Source: JAIBJN01 sp963839745
Lineage (GTDB): Bacteria > Actinomycetota > Thermoleophilia > Gaiellales > Gaiellaceae
Direction: 5' to 3'
DNA length: 64,000 bases
Assembly: GCA_963839745.1 (NCBI GenBank)
Contig: CAWIWC010000017.1
Coordinates: 182,878 to 246,877 of the forward strand
The notes below the pieces were generated by a model, which was not told the origin of the DNA, did not search any database, and saw only the letters and a list, made by a program, of their open reading frames with translations. How positions within the stretch are numbered: the stretch's first letter is position 1; every line of letters begins with the position of its first letter. Shown one piece after another: positions 60,796 to 64,000 of the stretch. The translations under genes and the position numbers were made by a program.

Positions 60796-62262
60796 TTGAG
60801 CGCTGCGATGGGTGAGCCTTCCAGCACGCCGGACGAAGTGGACAGGCGTGACCGCGGTCGGAAGCGTGCCGACGCGGTTGCCAGTCGCGAGCGGATCCTG
60901 GACGCGGCCACCGTCCTCGCGGGCGACCGGCGGACCACCATGATCGAGATCGCAGCGGCCGCGGGCGTCGGCCGGTCAACCCTGTACCGACATTTCTCGA
61001 GCCGCCAAGCGCTCGAGCGAGCTCTCCAGCAACGGTCGATCGACATGGCCGGTGACTCTGGCCCGCCAAGTGGCCGGATTGCCACGCTGCCGTTCCGCTC
61101 CCCCGGCCATCTGGGCCGCGAGCGCCCGCTCATCCTCGAGGTCACCCATGTGCTCGACGAGGTGCCTCCCCATCTCGTGCCCGACCAGCTGGTAGCGGAG
61201 GCCCGGCGCGCAGCAGGCGTCGCCGTCGCCCTCTATGTCGTCGACATCGACGGATCGCAGCTCGTGCGCCTCGCCGGCTCCGAAGACTTCCCCGAAGAGC
61301 TGGAGGCACCGCCGGCTCTTGGCCCTGAGATCGTCCCCGAAGGGCTGGCCGCCTACGAAACAAGGCTGCGGCAGCATCTTCCTGGCTGCGTCGTTGAGCC
61401 GCTCTGGCTGCGGGGTCGCGTCACGGCGCTCTTTCTCTGCGTCGGCACCCCCCTCGCGCCTCTGGAGGACATCGCCAAGCAGGGCGCCGCCGCCCTCGAG
61501 CTCGCGAACCATTACACGGACTTCATCGAGGCGACACGGCGGCGAAAACCGACGACTCCGGCCGCGGAGATCCAGCAGAACCTGTTTCCGCCGCGCATAG
61601 CGCGGATCGCAGGGGCGCAGCTGGCGGGCGGACTTCTGCCGACCTACGAAGTCGGTGGAGATTGGTTCGACTTCGTCGAGAACCATGACGGGGCCTGGCT
61701 CGCGATCGCCGAGGCTGCCGGCACGGGACCGACAGTTGCTGGGCTCGGCGCGTCGGTGCTTGGCGCTCTCCGCGCCGCCCGCCGAAGCGGCGACGACCTC
61801 GCCGAGGCGCTTCACGCGATGGACGAAACGGTGCGCGGGCTAGGAAATGCGGACTTCCACGTCACGGCCATCGTGGCCCGTTGGCATGCGTCCACCAGCA
61901 CCTTCACGTGGGCCAATTGCGGACACACGGACGCAATGGTGGTTGACACGGACGGCAATTTGAGCACGCTCGAAGGCTTGATTCACGCACCCCTGGGAAC
62001 CCCCGGAGACCAGCCCACCTTTCAGCTGACGGAGCGTCAAATGGCCCCGGGCGAGCGGCTTATCCTCGTCACGGACGGCATCACCGAGCGACGAACCGAG
62101 ACCGGTGGGCGATTCGGTCTGAACGGCATCCGCGGAGCCATCGAGGGCGTCGAAAGCGCTACAGCAGCGGCTAGCGCTATGGCCATCCTGCAGGCCGTGA
62201 GCGACTGCTGTCGCGATCCCCTCGAGGACGACGGTACTGTCGTCGTCCTCGGCGTCGCCTAG
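60796..62262 (+). CDS. TetR-type HTH fused to GAF-like region and SpoIIE/PP2C phosphatase
   Basis: 488 residues from TTG 60796 (ATG 60808 is an alternative). Residues about 25-75 are a TetR_N helix-turn-helix: ASRERILDAATVLAGDRRTTMIEIAAAAGVGRSTLYRHFSSRQALERAL. A GAF-like middle follows (about 110-250). The C-terminus is a SpoIIE/RsbU-type PP2C: EIQQNLFPP, EVGGDWFDFVENHDG, NCGHTDAMVVDTDG, LVTDGITERR and DDGTVVVLGV. The usual DVSGHG metal-site Asp reads EAAGTG here. RsbU-like enzymes activate sigma-B pathways by dephosphorylating anti-anti-sigma factors. It is divergent from the stress operon, so it likely senses or controls that response. Confidence 0.85.
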   Translation: MSAAMGEPSSTPDEVDRRDRGRKRADAVASRERILDAATVLAGDRRTTMIEIAAAAGVGRSTLYRHFSSRQALERALQQRSIDMAGDSGPPSGRIATLPFRSPGHLGRERPLILEVTHVLDEVPPHLVPDQLVAEARRAAGVAVALYVVDIDGSQLVRLAGSEDFPEELEAPPALGPEIVPEGLAAYETRLRQHLPGCVVEPLWLRGRVTALFLCVGTPLAPLEDIAKQGAAALELANHYTDFIEATRRRKPTTPAAEIQQNLFPPRIARIAGAQLAGGLLPTYEVGGDWFDFVENHDGAWLAIAEAAGTGPTVAGLGASVLGALRAARRSGDDLAEALHAMDETVRGLGNADFHVTAIVARWHASTSTFTWANCGHTDAMVVDTDGNLSTLEGLIHAPLGTPGDQPTFQLTERQMAPGERLILVTDGITERRTETGGRFGLNGIRGAIEGVESATAAASAMAILQAVSDCCRDPLEDDGTVVVLGVA

Positions 62263-62350
62263 GTCAGCGTGTACATAGCGCACGCTTGAGCGCCGGTCGA
62301 GGCACCGCACGACCAGGCCGACACACCTCCGACTACGGGGCCCTTAAACG

Positions 62351-62380
62351 CCTGAGGCCCGACAACTGCCGGGCCTCAGG
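62351..62380 (-). terminator. 11-bp hairpin between convergent genes
   Basis: CCTGAGGCCCG (62351-62361), loop of eight bases, CGGGCCTCAGG (62370-62380). It lies 16 bases beyond the stop of the gene at 62396 and can also end the phosphatase transcript. Confidence 0.7.
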
Positions 62381-62395
62381 TCGATCGTTCGAAGG

Positions 62396-62569
62396 TCAGA
62401 CGGCGCCGCCGGCGCTTCCCTGGCCCGCCCCCGCATCGTCTTCGGACGGCCGGCGCTCCTCCTGCGAGCCTTCGGCCCGCTCCCGCTCCTCGCGGTCGCG
62501 TCGCTCCTCCTCGGTCTCAAGATTCTTGGCGACCTCGCCGCCCTGACCCTCGGGCATCTGGGTGGACAT
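62396..62569 (-). CDS. 57-residue highly charged small protein
   Basis: ATG 62569 with AAAGGGG upstream. The sequence (MSTQMPEGQGGEVAKNLETEEERRDREERERAEGSQEERRPSEDD...) is almost all charged or small residues, so it is predicted disordered. Its style is like stress-induced hydrophilic proteins. Supported by the ribosome site and a terminator hairpin after the stop. No known function. Confidence 0.6.
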   Translation of the reverse strand: MSTQMPEGQGGEVAKNLETEEERRDREERERAEGSQEERRPSEDDAGAGQGSAGGAV

Positions 62570-63028
62570 TCTGCCCCTTTCACTCGCCTGTAGGAGCCTC
62601 TTTTCCCTAGTCCAAACTCCGGAAACCCGGACTGCCGAACCGCCCGTTGTGCCGAGGCGGCCGTCCGTTGATTGCACTAGCAGGACGGCAAATCCTCGTT
62701 GCGGCCGGACACGAGGTAGAAGCGCCGTCCGCTGACAACCTCGACGCCGTCCTCGAGGAAATCCAACGGAGGCGGCAGAAATTCGGTCCGAGCTTCGTCA
62801 GCGCCTGGCAGACACGGCAGACCTCGGAGCGCGACTGGCCCGAGCGCGGACGCTAGCGCCAGGCACCTAGCTCGTCGGGAGGGCGAACCAGGCGAAAGCG
62901 GCAGAACTCGCGGCCGAGGACGAGACCACGGCCACTCCATGATCCCTCGCTCTCCTGTTCGAGGTCGTCGCGTATGGGCCAGCCGCGATAGACAAGCGTT
63001 CGGCAGGGGGCATCTGGAGAGCGTTCAT
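62570..63028. other. 459-bp gap before the integrase; possible gene fragments
   Basis: A plus-strand frame 62647-62856 (IALAGRQILVAAGHEVEAPSADNLDAVLEEIQRRRQKFG) looks weakly protein-like. A minus-strand stretch of about 62853-63000 reads LVYRGWPIRDDLEQESEGSW ... CRFRLVRPPDELGAW, protein-like but with no start codon. Both may be remnants of small genes disturbed by integration. No att-like copy of the tRNA-Pro 3' end was seen here. Confidence 0.35.
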
Positions 63029-64000
63029 ATGGTCGAGGGCGGGATCCGCGCCGCCGAGCGCGAGCGGCGGGCGGTCCTCGCCGGGCTCGACAAGGGCGAG
63101 AAGATCGCGCCCACCCGCGAGACGTTCGCCGAGGTTGCGGAGCGGTGGTTGGAGCGCCAGGAGGGCCGACTCCGGCCCAAGACGATGGACCTCTACCGCA
63201 CCGCCCTCCGCGTTCACGTGCTGCCACGCCTCGGCCGTCTCCGCCTGGCCGAGATCGACACGGATGCGGTCGCCAGGCTCATCGCCGAGATGCGGGCCGA
63301 GGGCAAGGCCGCCTGGACGATCAAGGGTGCCCTCACGCCGCTCTCACGCGTTCTCTCCTACGCGGCCAGGCAGGGGTGGGTTGCGAGCAACCCTGTGACG
63401 AAGCTGGAGCGTGAGGGGCGGCCGAGAGTCGAGCGCCGCGAGATGCGGATCCTGGAGCGGGAGGAGATCGAGGCTCTGCTCGACGCCGCCGACGACCGCT
63501 ACCGCTGCCTCCTCGCCACCGCCATCTTCAGCGGCCTGCGGGCGGGCGAGCAGCGCGCCCTTCGCTGGCAGGACGTAGACCTCGACGCCGGGGTCATCCA
63601 CGTACGCTGGCAGTTGAGTCGAACGAGCGAGCGGGTGGCGCCCAAGACGCCGCAAGCGATCCGTGACGTGATCCTCATGCCTGCCCTCGTGCGGATGCTC
63701 CGCGAACACAAGCTGACCTCACCCTGGAGCCGCGACTCCGATCCGGTGTTCGCCTCCGAGAAGGGCACGGCGATCGGCTACCGCGCGCTCGCCCGGTGCG
63801 CTCTCGAACCTGCACTCGCGCGGGCAGGCCTCGCCCACCTGCGCTGGCACGATCTCCGGCACACCCTCGTCTCCATGCTCGTCCACCAGGGGGAGAGCAT
63901 CACCTGGATCGCGGCGCAAGCCGGACACTCCAGCCCGACTGTGACGCTCGACACCTACTCGCACCTGTTTGCGAAGGAGGAACATGCCGAGCGGATGCGG
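63029..64000 (+). CDS. Tyrosine recombinase/phage-type integrase, 3' end beyond window
   Basis: ATG 63029 with GGAGAG upstream; open to the last base. A SAM-like core-binding domain (TFAEVAERWLERQEGRLRPKTMDLYRTALRVHVLPRLGRLRLAEI) is followed by the catalytic domain: first Arg in FSGLRAGEQRALRW, HDLRHT (His-x-x-Arg), GHSSPTVTLDTYSHLF with the nucleophile Tyr. The usual N-terminal arm-binding domain is reduced to a short end (MVEGGIRAAERERRAVLAGLDKG), so the 5' part may be lost or frameshifted. It catalyses site-specific integration, often at tRNA genes. Confidence 0.9.
   Translation, partial: MVEGGIRAAERERRAVLAGLDKGEKIAPTRETFAEVAERWLERQEGRLRPKTMDLYRTALRVHVLPRLGRLRLAEIDTDAVARLIAEMRAEGKAAWTIKGALTPLSRVLSYAARQGWVASNPVTKLEREGRPRVERREMRILEREEIEALLDAADDRYRCLLATAIFSGLRAGEQRALRWQDVDLDAGVIHVRWQLSRTSERVAPKTPQAIRDVILMPALVRMLREHKLTSPWSRDSDPVFASEKGTAIGYRALARCALEPALARAGLAHLRWHDLRHTLVSMLVHQGESITWIAAQAGHSSPTVTLDTYSHLFAKEEHAERMR

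Noticed and set aside
1..64000. CRISPR array or cas genes
   Set aside because: No regularly spaced identical repeats or Cas-like proteins seen. The repeated blocks at 8.3-9.5 kb are within one gene.
1..64000. Insertion sequences or transposases
   Set aside because: No transposase-like protein. Only one tyrosine recombinase, at the right edge.

Overview
The window is high-GC DNA with dense coding on both strands. Its content fits an aerobic soil-type actinobacterium: a SARP/AfsR regulator, a LuxR-type LAL regulator, a KorAB 2-oxoacid oxidoreductase, multi-GAF kinases, and general-stress proteins of the DUF3618/holin type. The gene style resembles class Thermoleophilia (Gaiella/Solirubrobacter-like), but this is an impression from gene content and was not tested. 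No rRNA, CRISPR array or recognisable insertion sequence was seen. One tRNA, tRNA-Pro(UGG), lies at 52456-52529.

Layout. 1-8.1 kb: a partial membrane protein, a cupin divergent from a SARP regulator with a candidate SARP direct-repeat operator between them, an arginase-family enzyme, and a LAL regulator ending in a strong hairpin. 8.1-13.6 kb: secreted proteins, namely two calcium-binding-repeat-like proteins and an M36 (fungalysin-like) protease. 13.7-24.1 kb: a BBE-type flavoenzyme, an MMPL exporter, two flippase-like membrane proteins, a holin/phosphodiesterase fusion and an AI-2E-type permease. 24.3-31.9 kb: an MFS transporter with glutamate decarboxylase, a YghZ/Gpr-like aldo/keto reductase, and korAB. 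31.9-42.0 kb: a GerMN/L,D-transpeptidase, a 24-codon gene facing an XRE-cupin regulator, a peroxiredoxin coupled to a YbdK-type ligase, DUF192, RidA, a Nudix protein, DMT transporters and thioredoxin. 42.0-50.4 kb: IleRS with altered signature motifs, a five-GAF histidine kinase overlapping its response regulator, and a CAP-domain protein.

From tRNA-Pro (52.46 kb) to the right edge the gene content changes. There are many small proteins and a general-stress set: FAD/Rieske oxidoreductase, DUF2254, Mn-catalase, DUF3618, holin-like protein, and a divergent TetR-HTH/SpoIIE-phosphatase fusion. A tyrosine recombinase is cut by the right edge. A sigma-B-like promoter precedes the stress operon. This may be a tRNA-anchored island or a stress locus next to one.

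Quality caveat: at least ten genes carry single-base frameshifts and one carries an in-frame stop, while conserved domains continue across the lesions. This pattern points to consensus errors rather than mass pseudogenisation. Such genes are given as single loci, with lesions marked.
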